From Trichococcus shcherbakoviae (lineage in GTDB: Bacteria > Bacillota > Bacilli > Lactobacillales > Aerococcaceae): DNA of 64,000 nt. The notes under the pieces are model-generated. The model was not told where the DNA came from and searched no databases. It saw only the letters and a program-made list of their open reading frames with translations. The translations under genes and the position numbers were made by a program. The stretch covers positions 2,158,501 through 2,222,500 of the forward strand of contig NZ_OY762653.1 in assembly GCF_963666195.1 (NCBI RefSeq). Reading direction: 5' to 3'. How positions within the stretch are numbered: position 1 is the stretch's first letter; each line of letters starts with the position of its first letter. Below, piece by piece: positions 1 through 8,523 of the stretch.

Positions 1-16
1 GTCTGATGCTCCCGCC

Positions 17-46
17 AAAAAGCCCCGGATTCCGGGGCTTTTTCTT
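17..46 (+). terminator. Intrinsic terminator of an upstream gene
   Basis: A GC-rich hairpin (AGCCCCGGA / TCCGGGGCT) is followed by TTTTTCTTT. It ends transcription of a gene lying to the left of the window. Confidence 0.85.
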
Positions 47-169
47 TCGGAAACAGCGATTTCCTTATTTATTCATAGAAATTTCAAAGGTATGTGGTAT
101 CGTAGACTGGAAATGATGCCGCTTATCGGAAAAAAAGATATAATGAAGGAAATGAGAAGGAGAGTCGCT

Positions 170-883
170 ATGGAAATTTTGATGATAGAAGACAATGAAG
201 CCGTCTGCGAAATGATGGCGATGTTTTTCGAGAATGAGGGTTGGCAAGCTGCATTCAAACATGATGGAAAAGAAGGTCTGGAGGCGTTCGCAGCGGAAGA
301 CAGAAAATGGGATATGATCATCCTCGATCTGAACCTGCCGAGCATGGATGGGATGCAGGTCTGCCGTGAAATAAGGAAAATTTCCCAGTTTGTGCCGATC
401 ATCATGCTGACGGCGCGCGATTCGGAAAGCGACCAGGTCATCGGTCTGGAGATCGGCGCGGATGAGTACGTCACGAAGCCGTTCAGCCCGCTGACCCTGA
501 TAGCCCGCATCAAAGCGATGCACCGTCGCGCTAAGGTCGATCACTCACAGGTGCAGGCTACGGACGATTTCGATGTACTGACCGATCATGTCAAAATCAG
601 CACGATCACGCGTGAAGCCTATCTGGACGGGAACCAGATCGAGAGTTTGACGCCGAAGGAATTCGAACTGTTCGCGTTGCTGGCCGAACACCCGAAGCAA
701 GTATTTTCGAGGGAACATCTTTTGACCCGGATCTGGGAAGATCCATATTACGGGGATGAACGCACAATCGATGCGCACATCAAGAAATTGCGGCAAAAAA
801 TAGAAGCGGTCGGACCGCAAGTGATCCAAACGGTTTGGGGAGTCGGCTACAAATTCGACGACAGCGGAGTAGAGGATAAATGA
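170..883 (+). CDS. OmpR/PhoB-family response regulator
   Basis: DNA-binding response regulator of 237 residues. The receiver domain (about 1-118) has the acidic pair E7-D8, phosphoacceptor D53 in LDLNLP, the switch residue T81 and the invariant K103 in TKPF. A winged-helix OmpR-type domain fills about 140-232 (ESLTPKEFELF, RTIDAHIKKLRQK). The frame is open from 92, but I take the ATG at 170 because GAAGGAGA lies just upstream and the protein then begins like a receiver domain (MEILMIEDN). The gene overlaps the following kinase gene by ATGA, so they are translationally coupled. Cell-envelope stress sensing is plausible given the neighbouring ltaS, but the sequence does not show the signal. Confidence 0.93.
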   Translation: MEILMIEDNEAVCEMMAMFFENEGWQAAFKHDGKEGLEAFAAEDRKWDMIILDLNLPSMDGMQVCREIRKISQFVPIIMLTARDSESDQVIGLEIGADEYVTKPFSPLTLIARIKAMHRRAKVDHSQVQATDDFDVLTDHVKISTITREAYLDGNQIESLTPKEFELFALLAEHPKQVFSREHLLTRIWEDPYYGDERTIDAHIKKLRQKIEAVGPQVIQTVWGVGYKFDDSGVEDK

Positions 884-2301
884 AGTACGTCTATCAACAA
901 ATCCTTGCTTTTTTCGCATTGATTCTAATAACTGTCAGTACGACAGGCATCCTGATCATCCAATACGTCACCACTAATGTCTACGACGAGAAAGAGGCGC
1001 AGCTTTATGGCTATGCCGAATCGATCATCGATCAGAACATGACGATCCAGCAATTGGAAAGTGGTTCGACTCTGGTGTCCAACCAGGACGTCTCGTTTGC
1101 CATCTTTGATGGAGAAGACCACATGGTTTACCCGCAAGCCACGGATCTGTATACGAGCGGAATCAGCACGGAGGATTTTAAGAGGCTCTCAGAAGGGGAA
1201 CGGATTTCTTTGACGGAAAGGGATCGTGGCTTCCTGAACGAAAAGAAGCGCTTCTTGACGGTTTATCTCCCACTTTTTAATGCGACCACTGCCGAATTCA
1301 CAGGCTTCATTGCGGTGGGCTCGCCGGTAAAAGGCATCGAGGATGAAATCAACGAAATTGAGCACAACCTGCTTGTGGCTGTCCTGACTTCCGGGGGCAT
1401 CGCGATTGTATTGAGCCTAGGCATCGCCAATTATTTGACAAGGCGCATCAAACGCATGCGGAGGGCCACCCATGAGATTGCTTCAGGCAATTTTGATATC
1501 TCGCTGGAGAATCATCACAAAGATGAATTTGATGAGCTGTCTGAGGATTTCAACCAAATGGCAAGGTCTTTGAAAGCCTCCAACGAGGAGGTCGAACGCC
1601 AGGAGAATTTAAGGCGTCAGTTCATGATGGACGTAGCCCATGAGATGCGCACGCCGCTCACGACGATCAATGGCATCCTGGAAGGGATCCAGCACCACAT
1701 GATTCCCGAAGGACGTCGGGACCGGAGCATGCAACTGATGCAGAAAGAAACCAAAAGGCTGATCCGTTTGGTGAACGAAAACTTGGACTATGAAAAAATC
1801 CGCTCCAATCAGATCGTTTTAGTGAAGCAAGAGTTTTCTGCCAAGGAAGCGTTGGAGAATGTCGCGGAACAGATGCGGGCAAAAGCGCAGGCGAAGGATG
1901 ACTTGATCATCGTCCAGGTGAATGCCGCGGACCGGATCTACGCGGACTATGACCGTTTTATCCAGATTATGGTGAACCTTACCCAGAACGCTATCCAGTT
2001 CACGAAAAACGGCACCATCACCCTGTCGTCGTTCCCGGATGGCGAGCAGCAAATCATCCAGGTCAAAGACACGGGCATCGGCATCGAGAAGAAGGATATC
2101 ACAAGCATCTGGGAAAGGTTCTACAAAGTGGATGTTTCCAGAAAAAACACGAAATTTGGCGAATCGGGGATCGGTTTGGCCGTGGTCCAATCTTTGGTGA
2201 TGAACCATAAAGGGACTGTCGACGTGGAAAGTACTCCAGGCGAGGGAACGACTTTCACGATTACATTACCAACGAAAACTGCACTTGAGAAAAATAGTTA
2301 A
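880..2301 (+). CDS. Two-component sensor histidine kinase
   Basis: Membrane histidine kinase of 473 residues, partner of the regulator at 170-883. Order of parts: TM1 about 8-30, an extracytoplasmic sensor of roughly 130 residues, TM2 about 162-183, HAMP about 185-238, a dimerisation domain with phosphoacceptor H254 in AHEMRTP, then a HATPase_c domain with N box (NLTQNAIQF), G1 (DTGIGIE) and G2 (GIGLAVV). All catalytic motifs are intact. The start overlaps the upstream stop (ATGA). The extracellular sensor has no family I recognise, so the ligand is unknown. The gene ends at a hairpin shared with the convergent ltaS. Confidence 0.93.
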   Translation: MKYVYQQILAFFALILITVSTTGILIIQYVTTNVYDEKEAQLYGYAESIIDQNMTIQQLESGSTLVSNQDVSFAIFDGEDHMVYPQATDLYTSGISTEDFKRLSEGERISLTERDRGFLNEKKRFLTVYLPLFNATTAEFTGFIAVGSPVKGIEDEINEIEHNLLVAVLTSGGIAIVLSLGIANYLTRRIKRMRRATHEIASGNFDISLENHHKDEFDELSEDFNQMARSLKASNEEVERQENLRRQFMMDVAHEMRTPLTTINGILEGIQHHMIPEGRRDRSMQLMQKETKRLIRLVNENLDYEKIRSNQIVLVKQEFSAKEALENVAEQMRAKAQAKDDLIIVQVNAADRIYADYDRFIQIMVNLTQNAIQFTKNGTITLSSFPDGEQQIIQVKDTGIGIEKKDITSIWERFYKVDVSRKNTKFGESGIGLAVVQSLVMNHKGTVDVESTPGEGTTFTITLPTKTALEKNS

Positions 2302-2305
2302 AAAA

Positions 2306-2341
2306 ATAGCTGCCGGAATTTAAAATTCCGGCAGCTATTTT
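2306..2341. terminator. Bidirectional terminator between kinase gene and ltaS
   Basis: A near-perfect hairpin (TAGCTGCCGGAATT / AATTCCGGCAGCTA) is flanked by an A run on the left and a T run on the right, so it can stop transcription from both convergent genes. Confidence 0.85.
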
Positions 2342-2343
2342 GG

Positions 2344-4521
2344 TTATTCAACTGTTTCTGTTTGTCCTTCTGCTTGGGTTTCTTCCGAAGCGGGTTGTTC
2401 TTCCGTTACGGTTCCTTCAGCAGCGGCTTTGTTGGCCGGGAACTCAGGGGCATCCGTCTGATACAGCGGAACGCTTGAGACGCCGTTGTTCGTGTAATAC
2501 AAGGAAGTGTTCAGATCGCCCAATTCAGCGATGTCCTCTTCCAGTTCGACTGGAGAATCCACATAGTTGTGCAGGCTCTTGTCCACCGGCATGAATCCAT
2601 CCGGGGTGTAGAAGCGAAGCAAGTCTCCGTTGATGATCTGATCTGAAATCGCCAGCTGCAGTTCAGCTTGCGCCCGGATTTCAGCAACCTTTTGGATCAC
2701 TTCTTCGGTCTGATAAGCAAGTGTACCTGTTTGGGTATGATAAACAGTATTTCCTAAAATGGTGTATTCGCTCGTTACGATGCTTCCGTTACGGAAAACA
2801 ACGATTCCCTCATTTTGCGCCGACAACAGATCCTGCCCAAGTTGGACATAGGCCGAAGTGTCGACACCCAGAAGATGCATCACAGTAGGCAAGATATCGA
2901 TCTGGCCGCCATAGACGTCGCTGATCTGTCCGGTACCGGAACCAGGGTTGTGGATGATGAAAGGAACCCGTTGCATCATGGCGTCATCGTAGGCACTCCA
3001 CAAATCGGCATTCGCTCCGATGAGCGGGGCCAACGTTTCGTTGCGTGAACTGGAAATACCGAAATGGTCGCCATACAATACGAAAATCGTATTATCATAA
3101 AGTCCTGCATCCTTCATATATTGGAAGAACTCAGCCAGGGCCTCATCGGCATAGTGGACGGTATTGAAATAACCGTCAACCGTTTCGTCGCCGGTATCCA
3201 AGGCGAAGGTGTCGTTCATCTCGTCTTCAGGGAACGGGAAGTGGTTCGAAACAGTTATGAACTTCGCGTAGAAAGGCTGCGGCAATTGTTCCAGGTATTG
3301 AGCCGATTCCTGGAAGAACAATTTATCCTTCAACCCGTACTCGACTGAATTTTCATCCGTCAGCGTGTAACTGCTGTCGGCATCGAAGAAATAATCATAG
3401 TCAAAGGATTTGTAGACATTATCGCGATCCCAGAAAGAGCCGACATTACCGTGGAAAACGGCTGATGTGTACCCAAAGGATTCGCTCAAGATGGCTGGTG
3501 CCGATTGGAATGTATTGTCGGCGCCAATCTGTGTGAAGGCTGAACCTTGAGGCAATCCGAAAAGGGAATTGTCCAGCATCAGTTCGGCATCACTTGTTTT
3601 TCCTTGTCCTGTCTGGTGGAATATGTTGCTGTAACTGTATGAATCACTGCTGTGATACAAACTGTTCAGGAACGGCGTCACTTCTGCCGTCGTGCCTGTT
3701 TCATCGGTAAGCGACAAATCGATCAGGAACTGTTGCATACTTTCCAGATGGATGTAGACGACGTTTTTGCCTTCTGCCTGGCCGAAGTATGTTTCGTTCG
3801 GCTCGGCGTAATGTGTACTCATATAATCAAGAACGGAAGCCATATCCGAGCTGTCCGCGCTTGCACGCACTTGGTTGGCCTGGGCTGTCTTGATTCCATC
3901 ATAGAGAGTATAGACATTGATACCCAAGTATTTTACGATATAGTTGCGGTCAAAAGTTCTCGTCAGCAATTGCGGGCGGCTGATTTCAGCCAGACCCAGG
4001 TTAGCGGCAAAGAGAGCGATTGAAGCTGCGATCGTCGCAAAAGCCCATCTTTTCTTGAAGATGCGTTCGTCGCGGTTTTTGCTGACGAATTTCTTATAGA
4101 CGTAGACGAGCACGAAAGCATCGATCCAATAGAACAGGTCGATCGGCTGCATCATGGCGATGACGCCGGAACCCAGGTTTTTGGTTGCATTGGCAGAACC
4201 GAAAATGGTCTTGATCGTCAAGAAATCCGTAAACTCGCGGTAATAGACGATGTTTGCGAACAACAGGACCGAATTCAGCATGTACAGAGCAATCAAGCTT
4301 CGGAAACCTTTTTTAGGATTCTTTACAAAAAGGGAAATTCCCAGAATCAATAAGGTAGTTGCAATCGGGTTGATAAAAAGAATCAGCTGCTGGAACCAGC
4401 CATCTACGCCTAAAGAGAACGCTGTGTGGTAAGCGAAATAGGTCTTCAGCCAGAATAGGACGACGGCAAACAGGAAAAATCCGAATCGCGTCCGCAACTG
4501 TTCAGTTAATTTTTGTTTCAA
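2344..4521 (-). CDS. ltaS: Lipoteichoic acid synthase (LtaS-type sulfatase)
   Basis: Membrane enzyme of 725 residues that polymerises glycerol phosphate from phosphatidylglycerol into lipoteichoic acid on the outer face of the membrane, releasing diacylglycerol. Five N-terminal TM segments (about 1-200) precede an extracellular sulfatase-fold domain. The nucleophile is T309 in GQGKTSDAE, matching Thr300 of the Staphylococcus aureus enzyme; metal-site motifs such as YGDHFG and NHFPFP are present. A low-complexity Glu/Gln/Thr tail follows residue 695. The start is TTG, chosen because AGGAGG lies 8 nt upstream and no better ATG exists. A TTGACT-N17-TATAAT promoter and four PhoP-box-like hexamers lie in the region upstream. 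The diacylglycerol by-product is recycled by DagK (34758-35789). Confidence 0.95.
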   Translation of the reverse strand: MKQKLTEQLRTRFGFFLFAVVLFWLKTYFAYHTAFSLGVDGWFQQLILFINPIATTLLILGISLFVKNPKKGFRSLIALYMLNSVLLFANIVYYREFTDFLTIKTIFGSANATKNLGSGVIAMMQPIDLFYWIDAFVLVYVYKKFVSKNRDERIFKKRWAFATIAASIALFAANLGLAEISRPQLLTRTFDRNYIVKYLGINVYTLYDGIKTAQANQVRASADSSDMASVLDYMSTHYAEPNETYFGQAEGKNVVYIHLESMQQFLIDLSLTDETGTTAEVTPFLNSLYHSSDSYSYSNIFHQTGQGKTSDAELMLDNSLFGLPQGSAFTQIGADNTFQSAPAILSESFGYTSAVFHGNVGSFWDRDNVYKSFDYDYFFDADSSYTLTDENSVEYGLKDKLFFQESAQYLEQLPQPFYAKFITVSNHFPFPEDEMNDTFALDTGDETVDGYFNTVHYADEALAEFFQYMKDAGLYDNTIFVLYGDHFGISSSRNETLAPLIGANADLWSAYDDAMMQRVPFIIHNPGSGTGQISDVYGGQIDILPTVMHLLGVDTSAYVQLGQDLLSAQNEGIVVFRNGSIVTSEYTILGNTVYHTQTGTLAYQTEEVIQKVAEIRAQAELQLAISDQIINGDLLRFYTPDGFMPVDKSLHNYVDSPVELEEDIAELGDLNTSLYYTNNGVSSVPLYQTDAPEFPANKAAAEGTVTEEQPASEETQAEGQTETVE

Positions 4522-4555
4522 AAAAGAGACCTCCTATGTTATCTTGTGGAACACA

Positions 4556-4613
4556 TGTAAATTTCATGTGAATTTTTAAGGGTAATGTTTGCTGTTTGTG
4601 AATTTTATGTAAA
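4556..4613 (-). promoter_or_regulatory. Pho-box-like hexamer pairs in the ltaS leader
   Basis: On the minus strand TTTACA (4613-4608) and TTCACA (4602-4597) are exactly 11 bp apart, and TTCACA (4572-4567) and TTTACA (4561-4556) are again 11 bp apart. TT(A/T/C)ACA repeats at about 11-bp spacing are the binding pattern of PhoP in Bacillus. They lie downstream of the predicted transcription start, a position that suits repression. The PhoP assignment is inference. Confidence 0.5.
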
Positions 4614-4626
4614 ATGAGCTAGTGTC

Positions 4627-4655
4627 ATTATATTCTGAATGCTTTTGATAGTCAA
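4627..4655 (-). promoter_or_regulatory. Sigma-A promoter of ltaS
   Basis: Read on the minus strand: -35 TTGACT (4655-4650), spacer of 17, -10 TATAAT (4632-4627). The predicted start near 4620 gives a leader of about 100 nt. Confidence 0.75.
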
Positions 4656-4783
4656 TCGAAGCACCGTAAAGTTTTTCCTAAGTTTTTATCAAGAACGGTT
4701 GCTTTTTTTAGGATTTTTAGAGAAAATGGGTCTTTCCATGTATCTGATCAAAGGAACAAAACTGACAAAGGTGAGCATAGATT

Positions 4784-5437
4784 ATGATATTTTTACAAAG
4801 GCCTTATGAGTGGGTGGCTGCTTCTCTGGAATCATCCGTCAATCATTTTCCGCTCATAGAATTAGTTTTCAACAGCGTGGACAAGACCATTTTGTATTAT
4901 TTGATTTGGCTGGTCCTGCGGGCGGCCTATTTGCTGCACAGACACCGCAAGACGGGCAAAAAAATCCCCTTATATAAGGAAGGCTTGTTGCATGCTCTGT
5001 TTATCTACATCGTGCTGCTGCTTCAACTGACGGTTTTCCGCAACGAGGAGACCTTCTGGACCGTCGAGTATCACAAAATCGATTGGTCAGCGATCCATTG
5101 GCTGCCGTTGGTGGATACGGTCAAACTATTTTACGGGGACTCCGGTTTTTCGGCCTGGTATAATTCATGGGGGAACGTCGTCTGGTTTATGCCGTTGGGT
5201 TTCGTGGGTCCGTACCTGTTCAGGAAAAAATGCAGTTTCCTCAAAGTGACGGCGGTCGGCTTTCTTTTTTCCGCCATGATCGAGTTCCTCCAACTCATCT
5301 TTCAGACGGGCGTGACGCATATAGATGATGTCTTCTTCAATACGTTGGGTGCAGCAATCGGCTACGGCATCTGGGTATCTTCAAAAAAACAAAGCAGTGC
5401 AGAACGAACAATTGACTATAAAGGAAGAAAACAATGA
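4784..5437 (+). CDS. VanZ-family membrane protein
   Basis: Integral membrane protein of 217 residues with about five TM segments and a VanZ domain over roughly 48-195. The C-terminal signature is visible: FMPLGF, then an I-E-x-x-Q helix and HIDDVFFNTLGAAIGY. VanZ proteins are linked to low-level teicoplanin resistance and to envelope lipid processing, but their biochemistry is poorly defined. AAAGGTGAG lies about 8 nt before the ATG. The stop overlaps the start of the next gene (ATGA), so it is coupled to the rRNA methyltransferase, an unrelated function. Confidence 0.85.
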   Translation: MIFLQRPYEWVAASLESSVNHFPLIELVFNSVDKTILYYLIWLVLRAAYLLHRHRKTGKKIPLYKEGLLHALFIYIVLLLQLTVFRNEETFWTVEYHKIDWSAIHWLPLVDTVKLFYGDSGFSAWYNSWGNVVWFMPLGFVGPYLFRKKCSFLKVTAVGFLFSAMIEFLQLIFQTGVTHIDDVFFNTLGAAIGYGIWVSSKKQSSAERTIDYKGRKQ

Positions 5438-6618
5438 AAAAAATAATCATTACGCAAATAAGCGAAAAAAAAATTAAGGCAGGGAATCCCTTGCTGCAGT
5501 TCGAGGATTTCCCAAATGAACTCAGCTTCAATGAGGGCGAAATAGTCGAACTGGTCGATTCTCGCCAGGCATTCGTAGCAAGAGCCTATTTGGCCAAACA
5601 GAACAAAGGTGTCGGCTGGGTATTTTCGTTGGATAACGCGGATAGTTTCAATGAAGCGTTCTTCAAAAACCAGTTCGAAAAAGCGAAACGCAAGCGCACG
5701 GATCTGCAAGCGGATCCGGAAACGACTACCTATCGGCTTTTCAATGCGGAGGGTGACGGCATTCCCGGTGTCACCATCGACCATTATGATGGATTTGCGG
5801 TGGTATCCTGGTACAGCGGAGGCATCTTCCGCTACCAAGCCGCCATCCTCGCTGCTTTTCAAGCGGTCTTCCCGGAAACGAAGGGCATCTATGAAAAATT
5901 CCGTTACCAACGGAAAGACAGCCTGATCAGCCGCTTCGTCACGGGTGAAGCAGCCCCGACGCCCCTGATCGTGAAGGAGAACGGCATCAACTATGCGACC
6001 TATCTGGATGATGGGCTGATGACGGGCATATTCCTGGATCAGCGCGACGTACGCGGTGCTCTGACGGAGCGTTATGCGGCAGGTAAACGGGTATTGAACA
6101 CCTTCAGCTACACGGGCGCTTTCTCTGTTGCTGCAGCTATGGGCGGAGCAATCGAAACAACAAGTGTCGATGTTGCGAACCGTTCATTGGAACGGACCAA
6201 AGAACAATTCGCCGTCAACAACCTGGATGGCGATGCGCAAAAAATCTATGTCATGGATGTCTTCGATTTCATCCGCTACGCCATCCGCAAAGAATTGCAG
6301 TATGACGTGACCATCATCGATCCGCCGAGCTTTGCCCGCACCAAAAAGCGGACTTTCTCGGTCACGAAGGATTACACCCAGTTGTTGGAAGAGCTGATCC
6401 AGATCACCGCACCGGATGGCACGCTGATCGTTTCTTCCAACGCCGCCAACTACAAGGAAAAGAATTTCAAACAGGACATCGACCAAGCCTTCAAGAACAG
6501 CCATTGTGACTACCGTATCCTGGAAACCTTCCATTTGCCGAGCGACTTCGCTGTTCCGGCAGGCAGCAAGACCAGCGATTACCTGAAGGTCTTCATCATC
6601 AAGAAACTGGCAAGATAA
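5434..6618 (+). CDS. PUA-domain class I rRNA (cytosine-C5) methyltransferase, RlmI-like
   Basis: Cytoplasmic SAM-dependent methyltransferase of 394 residues. An N-terminal PUA RNA-binding domain (about 1-75) is followed by the RlmI-type core: the motif I region (VLNTFSYTGAFSVAAA), a D-V-A-N-R-S acidic loop and the catalytic motif IDPPSFAR. RlmI of Escherichia coli makes m5C1962 in 23S rRNA; the exact target here is inferred. Length is typical. The start overlaps vanZ by 4 nt. One copy of the 123-bp palindromic element begins at the base directly after the TAA stop. Confidence 0.9.
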   Translation: MKKIIITQISEKKIKAGNPLLQFEDFPNELSFNEGEIVELVDSRQAFVARAYLAKQNKGVGWVFSLDNADSFNEAFFKNQFEKAKRKRTDLQADPETTTYRLFNAEGDGIPGVTIDHYDGFAVVSWYSGGIFRYQAAILAAFQAVFPETKGIYEKFRYQRKDSLISRFVTGEAAPTPLIVKENGINYATYLDDGLMTGIFLDQRDVRGALTERYAAGKRVLNTFSYTGAFSVAAAMGGAIETTSVDVANRSLERTKEQFAVNNLDGDAQKIYVMDVFDFIRYAIRKELQYDVTIIDPPSFARTKKRTFSVTKDYTQLLEELIQITAPDGTLIVSSNAANYKEKNFKQDIDQAFKNSHCDYRILETFHLPSDFAVPAGSKTSDYLKVFIIKKLAR

Positions 6619-6741
6619 GAAAAGCTGAACGGGTTCGCTCAGCCCTGAAAGAAATTTAGGAAATCTGACCCTGAATGAGCATCGAAGAGCGCAATGGGTC
6701 AGATTTATCTAATTTCCGAGGGGCTAACCCGTGAAGCTAGC
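6619..6741. repeat. 123-bp multi-stem palindromic repeat A, copy 1
   Basis: This stretch matches 24821-24943 at 120 of 123 positions. Nested inverted repeats are visible: AGCTgaACGGGTT pairs with AACCCGTgaAGCT, AGCCC with GGGCT, and AAATCTGACCC with GGGTCAGATTT, with AAATT/AATTT outside the last stem. It starts at the first base after the rRNA methyltransferase stop codon. Confidence 0.85.
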
Positions 6742-6842
6742 CAACGCTTTGAATTGCATGTAACATTTTGCAATTCTTTGAAGCACCAACGGTGACGCAC
6801 TTTTGAGTACAGAGATATTTATATTTTTCCTACAATATAGAA

Positions 6843-6893
6843 AAAAGAGAACGGAGCTGCCTCGAAAATGAGGTGGCTCCGTTCTCTTTGCTT
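6843..6893 (-). terminator. Terminator of the HI0933-type flavoprotein gene
   Basis: A strong hairpin (AGAGAACGGAGC / GCTCCGTTCTCT, loop about 18) is followed by TTTTTTC when read on the minus strand, just 3' of the minus-strand gene. Confidence 0.8.
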
Positions 6894-6903
6894 ATCGGTG
6901 AGG

Positions 6904-8169
6904 TTATTCGTGCAGCTGGGCAGCTGCATGCTGCCCGGCAGTGTGCCCTGTAACAAAGGCGCCGGTGATGTTGTAGCCGCCTGTGTAGCCGTTGTAGTCG
7001 ATCAGTTCGCCGCAGAAATAAAGACCCCGCGTCAGTTTGCTTTCCATCGTCTTCGGATTGATTTCCTTCGTGGAGACACCCCCGCCAGTGACAAAGGCTT
7101 TATCCAAAGGATGCGTGCCGTTCACTTCGAAGGAGAAATTTTTGCAGAAGTCGGCGAAAGCTTTGATTTCCTTCGGCGTCAATTCCTTCAGAGATTTCTG
7201 CGGGTCGATAGCGGCCTGGTTGCAGCCGAAAAGCAAATAACGCTCCGGCATCAGGTCTTTCCAGCCGTTTTTGACGCTCTTTTCCGGTTGGGCCTTGATA
7301 AGCTTCTGCAACTGTTGCTCGACGGCGCCCAAGGAAAGTTCCGGCAGGACATCCAAGGACATCGTGACGGTCTCGGTTTTATCGCGCTTCATTGTCTGGT
7401 GGACAAACATCGAACAGCGCAAAGCGGCGGGACCGGACACGCCGAAGTGGGTGAAGATCATGTCCATCTGGTGGGACACGACTGTTTTGCCTTTTTTATT
7501 TTTAATGCTGAAGGCAACATTGCGCAAGGAAAGTCCCTTCAGTTCGCTTGAACGGATGAAGTCCGCATCGGATGTGATCGGTGCTTCGGTCGGATACAAT
7601 TCCGTGATGGTGTGTCCAGCTGCCTTGGCGAACTTATAGCCATCGCCTTTGGATCCTGTGCGCGGAAGGGCCTTTCCACCGGTTGCCAGAATGATCCGAT
7701 CCGCCGGGAGGATTTCGCCATCCTCCAAAAGGACACCGGTAACCTGTCCGTTTTCGATCAGGATGCGTTCCACTTTTATGTTGGTCCGGATCTGGACCTG
7801 CAGCCGTTTCAGTTCCTCGATGAATGCTTCGAGGATAGTCCGGGCTTTGTCCGTGACAGGGAACATCCGACCGTGATCCTCTTCCTTCAGGGCGACTCCG
7901 CGTTCGATAAAGAAGGTCATGATGTCATATTGACTGAATTGGGTAAAACTGCTGTGCAGAAATTTTCCGTTTCCGGGAATATGCCGGATGATTTCCTCTT
8001 CTGGACGATTGTTGGTGACGTTGCAGCGTCCGCCGCCTGTCAAAAGCAATTTTTTTCCGAGACTTGGATTTTGTTCGAGGAGCGTCACTTCAGCTCCTGC
8101 TTCAGCAGCGGTGCAAGCCGCCATCAGACCGCTTGAACCTCCACCGACAATAATGATGCGTGTTTTCAT
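6904..8169 (-). CDS. NAD(P)/FAD-dependent oxidoreductase, HI0933/BaiN family
   Basis: Flavoprotein of 421 residues. The N-terminal dinucleotide-binding motif is GGGSSGLMAA at about 8-17, followed by an acidic end of the second strand (LLEQN). The family signature TGGGRCNVTN follows near residue 46. The C-terminal FAD motif region reads GGGVSTKEI, then LYFCGELID and GGYNITGAFVTG. Members of this family (YhiN, BaiN) are widespread; BaiN acts in reductive bile acid 7-dehydroxylation, but most have no known substrate and none is claimed here. It is a single-gene unit with its own terminator, divergent from the nitroreductase. Confidence 0.9.
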   Translation of the reverse strand: MKTRIIIVGGGSSGLMAACTAAEAGAEVTLLEQNPSLGKKLLLTGGGRCNVTNNRPEEEIIRHIPGNGKFLHSSFTQFSQYDIMTFFIERGVALKEEDHGRMFPVTDKARTILEAFIEELKRLQVQIRTNIKVERILIENGQVTGVLLEDGEILPADRIILATGGKALPRTGSKGDGYKFAKAAGHTITELYPTEAPITSDADFIRSSELKGLSLRNVAFSIKNKKGKTVVSHQMDMIFTHFGVSGPAALRCSMFVHQTMKRDKTETVTMSLDVLPELSLGAVEQQLQKLIKAQPEKSVKNGWKDLMPERYLLFGCNQAAIDPQKSLKELTPKEIKAFADFCKNFSFEVNGTHPLDKAFVTGGGVSTKEINPKTMESKLTRGLYFCGELIDYNGYTGGYNITGAFVTGHTAGQHAAAQLHE

Positions 8170-8451
8170 ATTATTTAATTTCTCCGATCTTTTGCTGCAC
8201 TTACTTTATCACAGATATGTCCATCTGAAAACGGCTTTCTTCCCAGAATGATCACGAAAAAACAGGCTTTCCTTCATTAAATATTCAAAGATAGCGGCTA
8301 TACTGTGTTCATACCCAAAGATAATCGTTTCTTTTTCCTCTTCTGTACCCGCAGAAGAGCTCCTCCCTCTTGGACGGAAACGGGGCTTTGATTGCTGAAC
8401 AGCTAAGCAGCGATCATGCAGAATGATTTTTTCTGCAGGCCTCGATTTCCG
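8170..8451. other. Divergent intergenic region
   Basis: About 350 bp separate the minus-strand flavoprotein from the plus-strand nitroreductase. Apart from the promoter annotated at 8452-8480 I see no gene or strong repeat. The minus-strand open frame across it (8209-8574) has no family resemblance and overlaps the real nitroreductase start. Confidence 0.5.
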
Positions 8452-8480
8452 TTCATTTTTTGTGCCCGAAAGAGTATAAT
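8452..8480 (+). promoter_or_regulatory. Putative promoter of the nitroreductase gene
   Basis: A perfect TATAAT at 8475-8480 has a weak -35 TTCATT 17 bp upstream. The start codon is about 44 nt further on. Confidence 0.5.
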
Positions 8481-8523
8481 AGCCGTATAGCACAGTTATT
8501 TTTTGAGAAGTGAGGGAATTGAA

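Noticed and set aside
170-2301. Naming the two-component system PhoPR because of the nearby Pho boxes
   Set aside because: The kinase lacks the recognisable PAS-containing PhoR layout, having a short external sensor and HAMP only; location alone is not evidence.
4250-4432. 60-codon frame antisense to ltaS
   Set aside because: Lies entirely within the membrane part of a well-supported gene and has no ribosome binding site.
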